Source: JANNNF01 sp963772935 (GTDB lineage: Bacteria; Pseudomonadota; Alphaproteobacteria; Rhodobacterales; Rhodobacteraceae). From it: a stretch of DNA of 64,000 bases. The stretch spans positions 186,001-250,000 of the forward strand of contig CAVYZK010000002.1 of NCBI GenBank assembly GCA_963772935.1, given 5' to 3'. A model generated the notes under the pieces. It was not told the origin of the DNA and did not search any database. It saw nothing but the letters and a program-made list of their open reading frames with translations. Shown here piece after piece: positions 1 to 8,379 of this stretch (position 1 is the stretch's first letter; each line of letters begins with the position of its first letter). The position numbers were made by a program, and so were the translations under genes.

Positions 1-39
1 GACGCCACTCTGGCCGGTGTTGAAAAGGGCGCACGCTGA
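1..39 (+). CDS. C-terminal tail of an upstream gene, probably a sugar-binding protein
   Basis: The first 39 bases read in one frame as twelve residues (DATLAGVEKGAR) and a TGA stop. The rest of the gene lies outside the window. What follows is a stem-loop and then an ABC permease and ATPase, the usual order being periplasmic binding protein, permease, ATPase. That the fragment is the end of the binding protein is inferred from this position only; twelve residues cannot show a family. Confidence 0.45.
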   Translation, partial: DATLAGVEKGAR

Positions 40-47
40 TCCTGTGC

Positions 48-75
48 TTGGGTCTGCCGCACTTGGCAGGCCCAA
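48..75 (+). promoter_or_regulatory. Stem-loop between probable binding-protein gene and permease gene
   Basis: An 11-bp inverted repeat (TTGGGTCTGCC at 48-58, GGCAGGCCCAA at 65-75, one T/G wobble) encloses a 6-base loop. It has no T run. Such intercistronic hairpins after a binding-protein gene often protect the upstream transcript, so that the binding protein is made in excess. A similar hairpin sits at the same place in the second importer of the window (49323-49350). Confidence 0.6.
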
Positions 76-108
76 ACCGCCCATAGCCAACACATCAGGG
101 GGAGCCCC

Positions 109-1116
109 ATGTCGATATTTTCCTCACTCGGCGGCCTGCTGCGCCGCCCCGAGGCCGGGGCTTTCCTGGGCCTGTCCGCCGTGCTGATTTTCTTCACGAT
201 CTTCGGCGGCATCACCTTTCTGAAACCCGCAGGCATCGCCAGCTGGATGAACGTCGCCGCGAATTTGGGGGTCATCGCCATCCCGGTCGGGCTGCTGATG
301 ATCGCCGGAGAGTTGGACATTTCCGTCGGTGCAATGGTGCCGTTTGGCGCGATGACAGTGGCAGTGATCGCGGGCCATTACGGACTGTCGATCTGGCTGG
401 GTGTCGCCGTGGCCCTCACCTTCGGCGTCCTCGTCGGGCTGATCAACGGCTATATGGTGATCCGAACGGCGGTGCCTTCGCTGATCGTCACCCTCGGCAG
501 CCTGTTCGCGGTACAAGGCATCGTGCTGGGCCTTACCGTGCTGATCACCAAGTCCACCTCTGTGGCATTGGCCACCGAAGGCCCCGCCAAGACCATTTTC
601 GGCGATTTCTTCTTTGGCGGTCAAGTACAGGTCATGGTGATCTGGTGGCTGGCGATCACGGCGGCCTATGTGTTCTTCGTCCACTTCTCACGCTTCGGGA
701 ACTGGATCTTCGCCATGGGTGGCGACAAGGTGTCCGCCCGCAACGCAGGCATCCCGACCGAGCGCATGACGATCCTGCTGTTCGTGTTGTCCTCGACCTC
801 GGCAGCCTTTGTCGGCATGTGTCAGGCGATCCTGTATAATTCGGCGCAGGTCGCAGGCGGGCAGTCGTTCATCTTCAACGCGATCATTTCGGTGGTGGTG
901 GGTGGCGTGCTGCTGACCGGCGGCTTCGGCTCGATCATCGGGATTTTCTTTGGCACGCTGACCTTCGCAATCGTCACCCAAGGCATCTATTACACCGATT
1001 TCGACCGCAACTGGTCGTCGCTGATTATCGGCGTGCTGCTGCTGGTGGCGGTCTTGATGAACAACACCTTCCGTAAGATGGCGCTGTCTTATGCGCCCAG
1101 GAAGGCGGTGAAATGA
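109..1116 (+). CDS. Sugar-type ABC transporter permease (RbsC/FrcC family)
   Basis: A 335-residue inner-membrane protein with about eight to ten hydrophobic segments. It belongs to the ribose/xylose/fructose permease family (BPD_transp_2): the signature GELDISVGAM lies near residues 66-75 and a GGFGSIIG motif lies near residues 268-275. It would form the channel for a periplasmic binding protein-dependent importer. A GGGGGAG-like ribosome site precedes ATG 109. Its stop overlaps the ATPase start (ATGA), so the two are translationally coupled. The substrate is not shown by the sequence; downstream genes suggest a cyclitol or sugar derivative. Confidence 0.9.
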   Translation: MSIFSSLGGLLRRPEAGAFLGLSAVLIFFTIFGGITFLKPAGIASWMNVAANLGVIAIPVGLLMIAGELDISVGAMVPFGAMTVAVIAGHYGLSIWLGVAVALTFGVLVGLINGYMVIRTAVPSLIVTLGSLFAVQGIVLGLTVLITKSTSVALATEGPAKTIFGDFFFGGQVQVMVIWWLAITAAYVFFVHFSRFGNWIFAMGGDKVSARNAGIPTERMTILLFVLSSTSAAFVGMCQAILYNSAQVAGGQSFIFNAIISVVVGGVLLTGGFGSIIGIFFGTLTFAIVTQGIYYTDFDRNWSSLIIGVLLLVAVLMNNTFRKMALSYAPRKAVK

Positions 1117-1901
1117 TGGGCAACGCATTGCTTTCGCTCAAGGGTATCAACAAAAGCTTCGGCCCGATTGACGTTTTGCACGACATCAACCTCGACATCC
1201 GCGCAGGCGAGGTTCTGTGCCTGCTGGGTGACAATGGCGCGGGCAAATCCACCGTGATCCGCCTGCTGTCCGGCGTGCATCGTCCGACCTCTGGCAACAT
1301 CGAAATCGACGGGCACCCCGTCAGCTTCAAAAGCCCGCGCGATGCGTCCGAGGCGGGCATTGCCACCGTCCACCAGTTCGGCGGCACCTTTCCGTTGATG
1401 TCGATTGGCCGCTCGTTCTTTGTCGGGGTCGAGCCCACAAAAGGCATCGGCCCGTTCAAAATCTTTGACCGCAAACGCGCCAATGCCGTCGCCGTGCAAG
1501 CCGTGCAAAGCTTTGGCATCACCCGCATCACCGATGGCGACCGTCTGGTGGGCGGGCTGTCGGGCGGCGAGCGTCAGGCGCTCGCCATCGCCCGCGCCGT
1601 GCATTTTGGTGCGCGCGTCTTGATCCTGGATGAACCCACCGCCGCCTTGGGCGTCAAACAAGCCGCCCATGTGTTGCGCATCGTCAATGAAGCCAAGCGC
1701 CGCGGCCTTGCCGTGATTTTCATCACCCATCAGGTGATGCACGCGATGGCGGTGGGGGATCATTTCGCCGTGCTGATCCGCGGTGGCATCGCCGCCGATT
1801 TCAAGAAGGGTGAGCGTACCCGCGAAGAAATCACCGATCTGATGGCGGGCGGCGAAACCATGGCCGGGTTGGAAGCCCAGATCGAGGCTGAAACCGCATA
1901 A
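1113..1901 (+). CDS. Sugar ABC transporter ATP-binding protein (single-domain, FrcA-like)
   Basis: A 262-residue ATPase that powers the preceding permease. Walker A GDNGAGKST is at residues 39-47, the ABC signature LSGGERQ at about 149-155 and Walker B with LDEPTAAL near 171-178. It has one nucleotide-binding domain, as in FrcA, not the tandem domains of RbsA or XylG. Two adjacent ATG codons (1113, 1116) are possible starts; 1113 overlaps the permease stop. The family and partner are clear; the substrate is inferred from context. It is a paralogue of the ATPase at 47383-48162. Confidence 0.9.
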   Translation: MMGNALLSLKGINKSFGPIDVLHDINLDIRAGEVLCLLGDNGAGKSTVIRLLSGVHRPTSGNIEIDGHPVSFKSPRDASEAGIATVHQFGGTFPLMSIGRSFFVGVEPTKGIGPFKIFDRKRANAVAVQAVQSFGITRITDGDRLVGGLSGGERQALAIARAVHFGARVLILDEPTAALGVKQAAHVLRIVNEAKRRGLAVIFITHQVMHAMAVGDHFAVLIRGGIAADFKKGERTREEITDLMAGGETMAGLEAQIEAETA

Positions 1902-1998
1902 GTTCCCACGCCCGGCACTCTCCCTCGCCAGGCCATACAGCCCGTTGGGCCGGATACCGTTCGGCCCCGCAAATTTCCCCCGTTTAAGGACCAGCAAA

Positions 1999-2310
1999 AT
2001 GGCCAGTTGGACCCGCGCTTGCGCCACCGATGACATCGACCTTGACGACATGATCCGCTTTGACCACGGCAGCCAGACCTTCGTGGTGGTGCGCAGCCCC
2101 GAGGATGAATTCTTCGCCATGGACGGCATTTGCAGTCACGAGCATGTGCATCTCTGCGGTGGTCTGGTGATGGATGGCGCTATCGAATGCCCCAAGCACA
2201 GCGCCACTTTCGACTATCGCACGGGCGAGGCTACCCGCGCGCCCGCTTGTATCAACCTGAAAATCTGGCCCGTCAAGGTTGACGGCGGCCAAGTGTATAT
2301 CGAGATCTGA
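1999..2310 (+). CDS. Rieske-type [2Fe-2S] ferredoxin (MocE-like)
   Basis: A 103-residue Rieske protein without signal peptide or membrane segment, so a soluble cytoplasmic electron carrier. The cluster ligands are Cys45 and His47 (CSH), then Cys64 and His67 (CPKH), giving C-x-H-x16-C-x2-H. The start at 1999 is chosen because AAGGA lies just upstream and because the earlier in-frame ATG at 1945 adds non-conserved residues. A Rieske ferredoxin inside a sugar import and oxidation operon is unusual. In rhizobial rhizopine catabolism MocE plays this role for an oxygenase. No oxygenase or ferredoxin reductase lies in the visible part of the operon, so its partner is unknown. Confidence 0.85.
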   Translation: MASWTRACATDDIDLDDMIRFDHGSQTFVVVRSPEDEFFAMDGICSHEHVHLCGGLVMDGAIECPKHSATFDYRTGEATRAPACINLKIWPVKVDGGQVYIEI

Positions 2311-2311
2311 C

Positions 2312-3085
2312 ATGAGCTTCCAACTTGCCGCCTGCGCCGAAATGCTGTGGCGCGACCGCCCGATAGACTGGCGCGCCTCGCGCCTGAAAGAGCTTGGCTT
2401 CGGCGTCGGCCTTTGGAACTGGCCCGCGCATGATCTGGCAAAGCTTGAGGCCAGCGGGGCCACTTTCACCATCATGAATGGCTATCTTGAGGGGCGTCTG
2501 GCCGACGATGCCGGGGCCGATATGCTGCTGAAATCGGCCTATGAGACGGTGCAGATCGGCAAGCGACTGGGCGTGCAGCGGTTGAACCTGCACGGCACGG
2601 GCTTGGGTGATGGTGGCATCCCGATCTGGCAGACGCAGGAAGTCAGCGGCGCGATGTGGCTGAAAGCCCGCGACACGCTGAACCGCATCTGCGATATGGC
2701 CGAAGCGGAAAGTGTTGTTTTCACGCTGGAAAATCTGAATCTGCTGGATCATCCCGGCTGTCCGTTCGGATCGACCGCCGATGTGCTGGCTTTGGTGTCG
2801 TCCATCAACCGCCCACAACTGCGCATCAATCTGGATCTTTATCACACGCAAATCGGTGAGGGCGATCTGATCCGCTGGGTCGAGAAATGCTTGCCGTGGA
2901 TTGGCGAGGTGCAGGTCGCCGACAACCCTGGTCGCTGTGAACCCGGCACGGGGGAGATCAACTATCACGGCATTGCCCGCGCACTGAAGGGCATGGGCTA
3001 TTCCGGCCCCGTCGGTCTTGAATCCTTCGCAAAAGGCGATGACGAGGTGGCCCTTGCCGCCTTCCGCACCGCGTTTACGGTGTAA
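2312..3085 (+). CDS. Xylose-isomerase-like TIM-barrel protein (hydroxypyruvate isomerase type)
   Basis: A 257-residue cytoplasmic protein of the sugar phosphate isomerase/epimerase superfamily, closest in look to hydroxypyruvate isomerase Hyi (starts SFQLAACAEMLW). Candidate metal ligands fit the fold: the Glu in FTLENLN, the Asp-His pair in LDLYHTQ and the Glu in VGLESF near the C terminus. ATG 2312 follows the ferredoxin stop by one base; an upstream in-frame ATG at 2279 would overlap the ferredoxin and is not preferred. Exact substrate unknown. In context it may isomerise or dehydrate a keto-sugar or keto-cyclitol, as MocC, IolE or OiaC relatives do. Confidence 0.8.
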   Translation: MSFQLAACAEMLWRDRPIDWRASRLKELGFGVGLWNWPAHDLAKLEASGATFTIMNGYLEGRLADDAGADMLLKSAYETVQIGKRLGVQRLNLHGTGLGDGGIPIWQTQEVSGAMWLKARDTLNRICDMAEAESVVFTLENLNLLDHPGCPFGSTADVLALVSSINRPQLRINLDLYHTQIGEGDLIRWVEKCLPWIGEVQVADNPGRCEPGTGEINYHGIARALKGMGYSGPVGLESFAKGDDEVALAAFRTAFTV

Positions 3086-3088
3086 AAC

Positions 3089-3899
3089 ATGGTCACCAAA
3101 GCCAACCGCCCGACCGTCCACGACATGCGCGCGATGAAAGCGCGGGGCGAGAAGATCAGCATGCTTTACGTCACCACGCTGGACGAAGCCGCCGCTGCGG
3201 ATGCGGCGGGTATCCACATGCTGTCGATCGAAAGCCGCTTTTTCACGCCAGAGATGCGCGAGGCCGCAGGGCGCTGCTTCGTACAAGTCGGCCTGCCCTT
3301 CGGCCCTTATGGTGGGCTCGCGACCGCCGAAGACTACCTCCGCGCGGCGTTCAAGTTCACTGCGATGGGGGGCGATTGCTTTTACTGCGCGGCCAGTTTG
3401 GATATCCAGAAAGCCCTGTGCGACAACCACATGCCAGTGGTGGCCCATGTCGGTCTGATCCCGTCCTACATCACATGGACCGGCTGGCGCGCGGTGGGCA
3501 AGACCGCCACCGAGGCGCGTGTCGGTCTGGGATCACGTCAAGCAGTTGGAAGCCATCGGCTGTTTTGGCGCAGAACTCGAAGTCGTCCCCGATCGGCTGG
3601 GCGAGGCGATCAGCCGCAACACTCCGCTGATCATGCTAGGGATGGGCGCGGGGCCGGGGGCCGATGCGCAATATCTGTTTGCCGAGGATGTGCTGGGCCA
3701 CACCGATGGCCACAAACCGCGCCACGCCAAAACCTATCGCAACTTCGCCGCTGAATACGCCCGGCTACAATCCGAACGCATCGCCGCCTTTCGCGAATTT
3801 ATCGCCGATGTGAACACAGGCACCTATCCGCAGCCGCAGCACAATGTTGCGATGTCGGACGCCGAATTCAACGCCTTCACCCAAGGGCTCAACCTCTGA
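3089..3899 (+). CDS. Divergent PanB-like (ketopantoate hydroxymethyltransferase family) protein, frameshifted
   Basis: Two reading frames joined near 3516-3521 give one protein of about 269 residues, the usual PanB length, if one surplus base is removed. Family landmarks are AHVGLIPSYITWTGW, VGKT, the LEVVP stretch holding the catalytic Glu, and GMGAGPGADAQ. The metal ligands of true PanB are not where expected: the GDSLG region reads IESRF, the ADLPFGS region reads VGLPFGP, and the VKLEGG region reads FYCAAS. It is therefore unlikely to make ketopantoate; it may be an aldolase or lyase acting on the operon's substrate. It starts three bases after the previous stop. The frameshift may be a sequence error. 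Confidence 0.7.
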
Positions 3900-3910
3900 T
3901 GCACAGGGCA

Positions 3911-3935
3911 CCCCGCCCCCACGAAGGGGGAGGGG
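3911..3935 (+). promoter_or_regulatory. GC-rich hairpin inside the operon
   Basis: CCCCGCCCCC at 3911-3920 pairs with GGGGGAGGGG at 3926-3935 around a 5-base loop, with one central mismatch. It lies between the PanB-like gene and the dehydrogenase gene. It could slow transcription or protect RNA, or be a dispersed intergenic repeat. No T run follows, so it is not a clear terminator. Confidence 0.5.
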
Positions 3936-3979
3936 ATGGCACGTCATCCGCAAGCCACACCACTGACCAAGGAACCATC

Positions 3980-4981
3980 ATGCTGAACACAGCCCTTCTT
4001 GGCGCAGGCCGTATCGCCGGCGTCCATGCCACCGCGATATCCTCCAACCCCGGCAGCCGCCTTGTCGCCGTGGCCGACATCAACGCCGATGCCGCCGCCA
4101 AACTCGCCGCGCAATTTGGTGCCGAGGCGCGCAGCACCGAGTCCATCCTCGCCGACCCCAAGATCGACGCGGTGCTGATCGCCACCTCGACCGACACCCA
4201 TTCCCATCTGATCGAGCGCGCCACCGCCGCAGGCAAGGCCGTGCTGTGCGAAAAGCCGGTCGATCTGTCACTGGCGCGCGCTCAAGCCTGCCAGAAGGCG
4301 GTGGCCAGCCATGGTCGCCCGGTGATGATCGGCTTCAACCGCCGCTTCGATCCCAACTTTGCCGCACTGAAAGCCGCCACCGATGCGGGCGAGATCGGCA
4401 AGCCGGAGCTGCTGTCGATCACCTCGTTTGACCCGGCACCGCCCCCGGTCGCCTATATCAAGGTCTCGGGCGGGTTGTTCCGCGACATGATGATCCATGA
4501 TTTCGACATGGCGAACTTCATCATGGGGTCTGCGCCATACAGCGTCACCGCCGTGGGCACCTCGATTGTCGATCCAGAAATCGGTGCGGCGGGCGATGTT
4601 GATACGGCCGTCGTGACGCTCACTTACGCCGATGGCCGGATCGCGGTGATCAAGAATTCGCGCCGTGCCGTCTATGGCTATGATCAGCGGCTGGAACTTC
4701 TCGGCTCCACCGGGTTGTTGCAAGCACAGAACATGCTGGAAAACACAGTGGTAAAATCGACCACAGCCGGTGTCACGGGGGCAAAGCCGACCTACTTTTT
4801 CCTCCAACGCTATATGCCCGCCTATGCCGCTGAATGGGCAGCCTTCGTGGCTGCGGTGAATTCGGGCAGCGCCGTGCCTGTCACCCTCGCCGATGGCGTG
4901 GCTGCACTTGCCATGGCCGAGGCCGCAACGCTGTCGGTCAAGACGGGAAGCCCGGTTACTTTGGCAAGCGTGCTGGGATAG
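3980..4981 (+). CDS. Gfo/Idh/MocA oxidoreductase, inositol 2-dehydrogenase-like
   Basis: A 333-residue NAD(P)-dependent dehydrogenase. The N-terminal Rossmann motif GAGRIAGVH is at residues 8-16; CEKPVDLS holds the catalytic Lys near residue 95, and FNRRFDPNF and DMMIHDFDMA follow. These stretches are nearly shared with the iolG gene at 59316, so the enzyme probably oxidises an inositol-like ring alcohol to a ketone. ATG 3980 is chosen for the AAGGA just before it; earlier in-frame ATGs would put the GC hairpin into the protein. It is the last gene of the operon. A scyllo-inositol, amino- or methyl-inositol substrate is as possible as myo-inositol. Confidence 0.85.
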   Translation: MLNTALLGAGRIAGVHATAISSNPGSRLVAVADINADAAAKLAAQFGAEARSTESILADPKIDAVLIATSTDTHSHLIERATAAGKAVLCEKPVDLSLARAQACQKAVASHGRPVMIGFNRRFDPNFAALKAATDAGEIGKPELLSITSFDPAPPPVAYIKVSGGLFRDMMIHDFDMANFIMGSAPYSVTAVGTSIVDPEIGAAGDVDTAVVTLTYADGRIAVIKNSRRAVYGYDQRLELLGSTGLLQAQNMLENTVVKSTTAGVTGAKPTYFFLQRYMPAYAAEWAAFVAAVNSGSAVPVTLADGVAALAMAEAATLSVKTGSPVTLASVLG

Positions 4982-5104
4982 GACCGCCTCCGCCAATCGC
5001 TTTGGCCTGCGGCTGATCATCCCCGCGTCGGGTCAAGGCGGGCCATGCGCGATCCGTGGCGAAACAACGATGCGCAAGGGCGGACGAACCTATCGCGTCA
5101 GGCC

Positions 5105-5980
5105 CTACCGCGCATCCAGCGCAAGCAGCCAGTGCAAGGCCCGGTTGACCGCCACAGGCAGGACCGACATGTGGGTCTCATTTGCATAGGTTTCGTAGCG
5201 AGCGGTCACCCCGGGCAGGCCTGACAGAAATGCCGCCATGTCTTGGGCGGCAGCGATTGTGCGGGTTTCGGCTTTTTCGGCCAGCCGCTTTTCCGCGTCT
5301 TCTGCGCCCTGTTGAAACGGGGCAAGGTCGTCGCCTTCCCACTCGCCCGCCGACAACAGAACGCGCACCATGCGGCCGGGCGGAACAAATGCGTCGCGAT
5401 GGGTCAGCAGAAAACTGCCCTCCCACGTGATCGACGGGCTGGCGGCGATCCAGTGGCTGAATGCCGCTGGTTTGGTAAACAGCAGCCACAGCGCGAAAAG
5501 CCCGCCGAAGGAATGGCCGAACAGTCCGGCCTGATCCGGGTTCAGATGCACCAACGGGGCAAGAAACGCACGGACATCTTCAAGGATAAAACGCGCCAGT
5601 TCGCCCCCACCCCCGGTTTTTACGGGCGGCGTGCCCGGCCAGAACGGCGGATATTCGGCACCGGGGGGTGGGCCCAGATCCCAACTGCGGCGAAAGGGGT
5701 CATAGGCATCGTCGGTGGGATAGCCGATGCCGATCAACACCCCCTGCCCCAGATTGGTGCCCTTGGGATAGGGGGCCTGGGCGCGCATGATATCAACGGC
5801 AGTGGCGATCACCGCATTGCCATCGGTCATGGTCAGGGACGGCCAGCCCGCCTTGGGGGCAACCCCGGGCGGCACCCACAGGAATACCCGGCGCACGTCG
5901 CCTGTCACGCTGTCAGCCAGATCGAACCAGCGGGTTCCGCCGAAACCGGCAAGGCCTTGGGCCACCAATGTTGCTGTCAT
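5105..5980 (-). CDS. Alpha/beta-hydrolase esterase, probably ferric-siderophore esterase
   Basis: A 291-residue putative esterase of the IroE/BesA-like (esterase D) group. The nucleophile elbow is GHSFGGLFAL and the likely catalytic His lies in NETHMSVLP near the C terminus. It has no strong signal peptide, which suggests action in the cytoplasm on imported siderophore. It lies directly downstream of the TonB-dependent receptor on the same strand, 61 bases after its stop. ATG 5980 is preferred over a TTG at 6016. Release of iron by hydrolysing an ester siderophore is inferred from family and context; the siderophore is not identified. Confidence 0.75.
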   Translation of the reverse strand: MTATLVAQGLAGFGGTRWFDLADSVTGDVRRVFLWVPPGVAPKAGWPSLTMTDGNAVIATAVDIMRAQAPYPKGTNLGQGVLIGIGYPTDDAYDPFRRSWDLGPPPGAEYPPFWPGTPPVKTGGGGELARFILEDVRAFLAPLVHLNPDQAGLFGHSFGGLFALWLLFTKPAAFSHWIAASPSITWEGSFLLTHRDAFVPPGRMVRVLLSAGEWEGDDLAPFQQGAEDAEKRLAEKAETRTIAAAQDMAAFLSGLPGVTARYETYANETHMSVLPVAVNRALHWLLALDAR

Positions 5981-6041
5981 ACCTAGCCCCGTCCAGTGGT
6001 GGTGCCGCCCCCGCAAAAGCCCGGAAGGCGGCTAGTTCAGA

Positions 6042-8202
6042 TCAGAACTTTTTCGACAGGGTCAGCGTCATTTCCCGCCCTTCGCCCAAGATACAACCCG
6101 ACGATCCGGCACAGGTTGCGGAATAGGTCTTGTCAAACAGGTTGGTCACACCAAACGTCGCCGATACCTGATCCCAGTCGTACTGCACCGTCATATCGGC
6201 CAGCAGATAGCTGGGCACAGAGCGGCTGTTGGCCGTATCGCCAAACGACTTGCCAACATAGCGCAGCCCGCCGCCAAGACGCAGCCCCTCGGCTTTTCCG
6301 GTGAAGTCATACATCGCCCAGACCGACGCCTGATGTTGTGGGGCCAATGGGGTGCGGTTGCCCGCATCGACCATCGTTCGATTTGGTGATCTTGGCATCC
6401 AGATAGGTATATCCCGCCACCAGCGACAACTGGTCGGTCACCATGCCACGGGCCTCAAGCTCTAACCCGCGATGGCGCACTTCGCCGGTCTGGACAGAAA
6501 AGCCCGGATTGGACGCGTCCGACGTCAGCACATTGGTCTTGGTGATGTCGAACACTGCCGCCGAGAATTGCAACTGGCTGCCGTCTGGCGTGTAACGAAG
6601 ACCCACCTCCAACTGGTTGCCCGTCGTCGGCTGGAATTGCGCACCGGCAAAGGTGCTGCCGATGTTGACGGTAAAGCTTTCGGCATAGCTGACATAGGGC
6701 ACAAAGCCGTTGCCCAGATCCCATGTCGTACCGATCATGCCGGTGGTCGCAGTGTCTTTCTGGGTGGCGGTCGTGCCGGACAAATGGTCATCAGTAACGT
6801 TTTCAACGGCAGACCGCCGCAGACCCGCCGTGACAGTAACACCGTTGTCAAAGCGCAGGTGTTCCTGCACGTAGATACCTTTTTCGGTGACGGTCGAGGT
6901 CTGATCCTGATAGATACCGGGGTCCAGCACGGCAAAGCCGTAGGTCGCACCGGCGACCAGCACCTGATAGGAATTGTCCCATCCCATCGTGCCCGACACT
7001 TCGCGGCGTGACAGATCAATACCGAACGTCAGAATGCTTTCAGCACCGCCAAGCGATGACCGGTATTCCAGGCTGGTGTCCAGTGCCGCTGTGCGCGCCA
7101 CCTCGTCCACGGTGAAGGCCGCGAAGTTCATGCTGTCAGGGGATGGTGTGTAATCCGGCAGTATCATGCCGTTGAAATACAGATGGTTATAGTCGGTGGT
7201 CTGCCACGAATAGCGAAAGTTCTGCCGCAGGGTCAGGCTGTCGTTGAACCTGTGTTCGGCCTGCCAGCCTATGCTTGCCTGCTCGGTTTCAAACTTGTTC
7301 CAGGGGTGCTGCGCATTGGTGAACGAGTTGGGCAGAACCCCAAGTGCGGCGGCGTAATCTTCACCCGCCACCGGGAAAAAGCTGTTGGCGGTCAGATTGT
7401 CGCGCTGCCAATGGGCAAGCAAGGTGATCGCGGTGGCATCCGTTGGTGCCCATGTCACGCCAAGGGCCGCCAGATCGCGGTCATCTTGCGAATTGACCAT
7501 CTCATTCGCGCCCTCACGGGTCAGGCCGGTAAAACGCCAATACAGGGTGCCGTCGGCATTGCTGGCCCCTGTGTCCAGCCCGATCTCGGCCGTGTTGTAA
7601 GACCCGTAAGACAGGCGGGCTTCGGTAAAGGCTTCGGGCACGGGGCGTTTGGTGATGATGTTGATCATCCCCGCTGCATCGTTTGACCCGTAAAGCACAG
7701 ATGCCGGGCCTTTCAGCACATCAATGCGCTGCACCATGAAGGGGTCAACCTTGAAACCTGTAAAGTTCAGCGCCTTGTTGACCAGCCCATCCCGGTAAAT
7801 ACCGGAGGTTCCCAGATCAAAGCCGCGCACCACGAACTGGTCATAACGGTCGTCCACGCCCCAGGGCGAGGCCACGACCCCCGGTACATAGGCCAACGCA
7901 TCTTCGATCTGCACCGGGTCGCGGTCTTCCAGTTCGGCAGCAGTGACCAACCCCAAAGACTGCGGCACTTCGGTGACAGGCACGCCCGCCTTGACACCTG
8001 TCGCCGTGGTGGCGGCAGAATAGCCCTCGCCGCCGGAAACCGGTGAGGGTCCGGCACCCGTGACGACAATGGTTTCAAGGTCGATGGAGTCTTGCGCCAG
8101 CACAGGCGCGCCGGTCAGCGCAGTGCCCGTCAGGGCCAGCGCAAACAGGGGGCGACGACACAGCGCAAAGGCTGTCGGGAAGGTCACAGAGGAGGAGGAC
8201 AT
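6042..8202 (-). CDS. TonB-dependent ferric-siderophore receptor (frameshifted)
   Basis: An outer-membrane receptor of about 719 residues once one surplus base is removed at 6371-6372. It begins with a signal peptide (MSSSSVTFPT to APVLAQ), then a plug domain (VPQSLGLVTAAEL, FVVRGFD, IDVLKGPASVLYGSNDAAG) and a beta-barrel ending in the aromatic LTLSKKF. This is the FhuA/FoxA/FpvA-type siderophore class. Reading breaks within KITKSND; the next frame resumes with VDAGNRTPLAPQHQ, the expected barrel sequence. Start 8202 is chosen because the signal peptide begins there; an upstream in-frame ATG at 8304 adds no plausible export signal. The binding-protein gene lies upstream on the same strand. Confidence 0.88.
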
Positions 8203-8240
8203 GGCGTTCCAGTCAGGCAGCAGAGCCACGTTTCCTGACA

Positions 8241-8308
8241 GCCGTGGATAAATTGCCCACGGCACGCTGGCGCAGCACATTCGGGTCAAAGCATGTGGAA
8301 TCACATGC
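8241..8308 (-). promoter_or_regulatory. Two perfect dyads upstream of the siderophore receptor gene
   Basis: GCATGTG (8291-8297) and CACATGC (8302-8308) form a 7-bp inverted repeat with a 4-base spacer. GCCGTGG (8241-8247) and CCACGGC (8257-8263) form a second with a 9-base spacer. Both lie between the binding-protein stop and the receptor start, about 40-105 bases before the receptor ATG. They could be operator sites or leader hairpins. Neither matches a Fur box or a TGA-N9-TCA RirA box. Confidence 0.4.
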
Positions 8309-8379
8309 CGGTTGCTGCCGGGGTTGCGCTTGGATGCACTGCCTGAGTGGCCTGCTTTTGCAAACGCCTGCGTGCAATG

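Noticed and set aside
2273..3448. A 391-codon open frame on the minus strand opposite the isomerase and PanB-like genes
   Set aside because: Same reason: a shadow of real plus-strand genes, with no recognisable motif.
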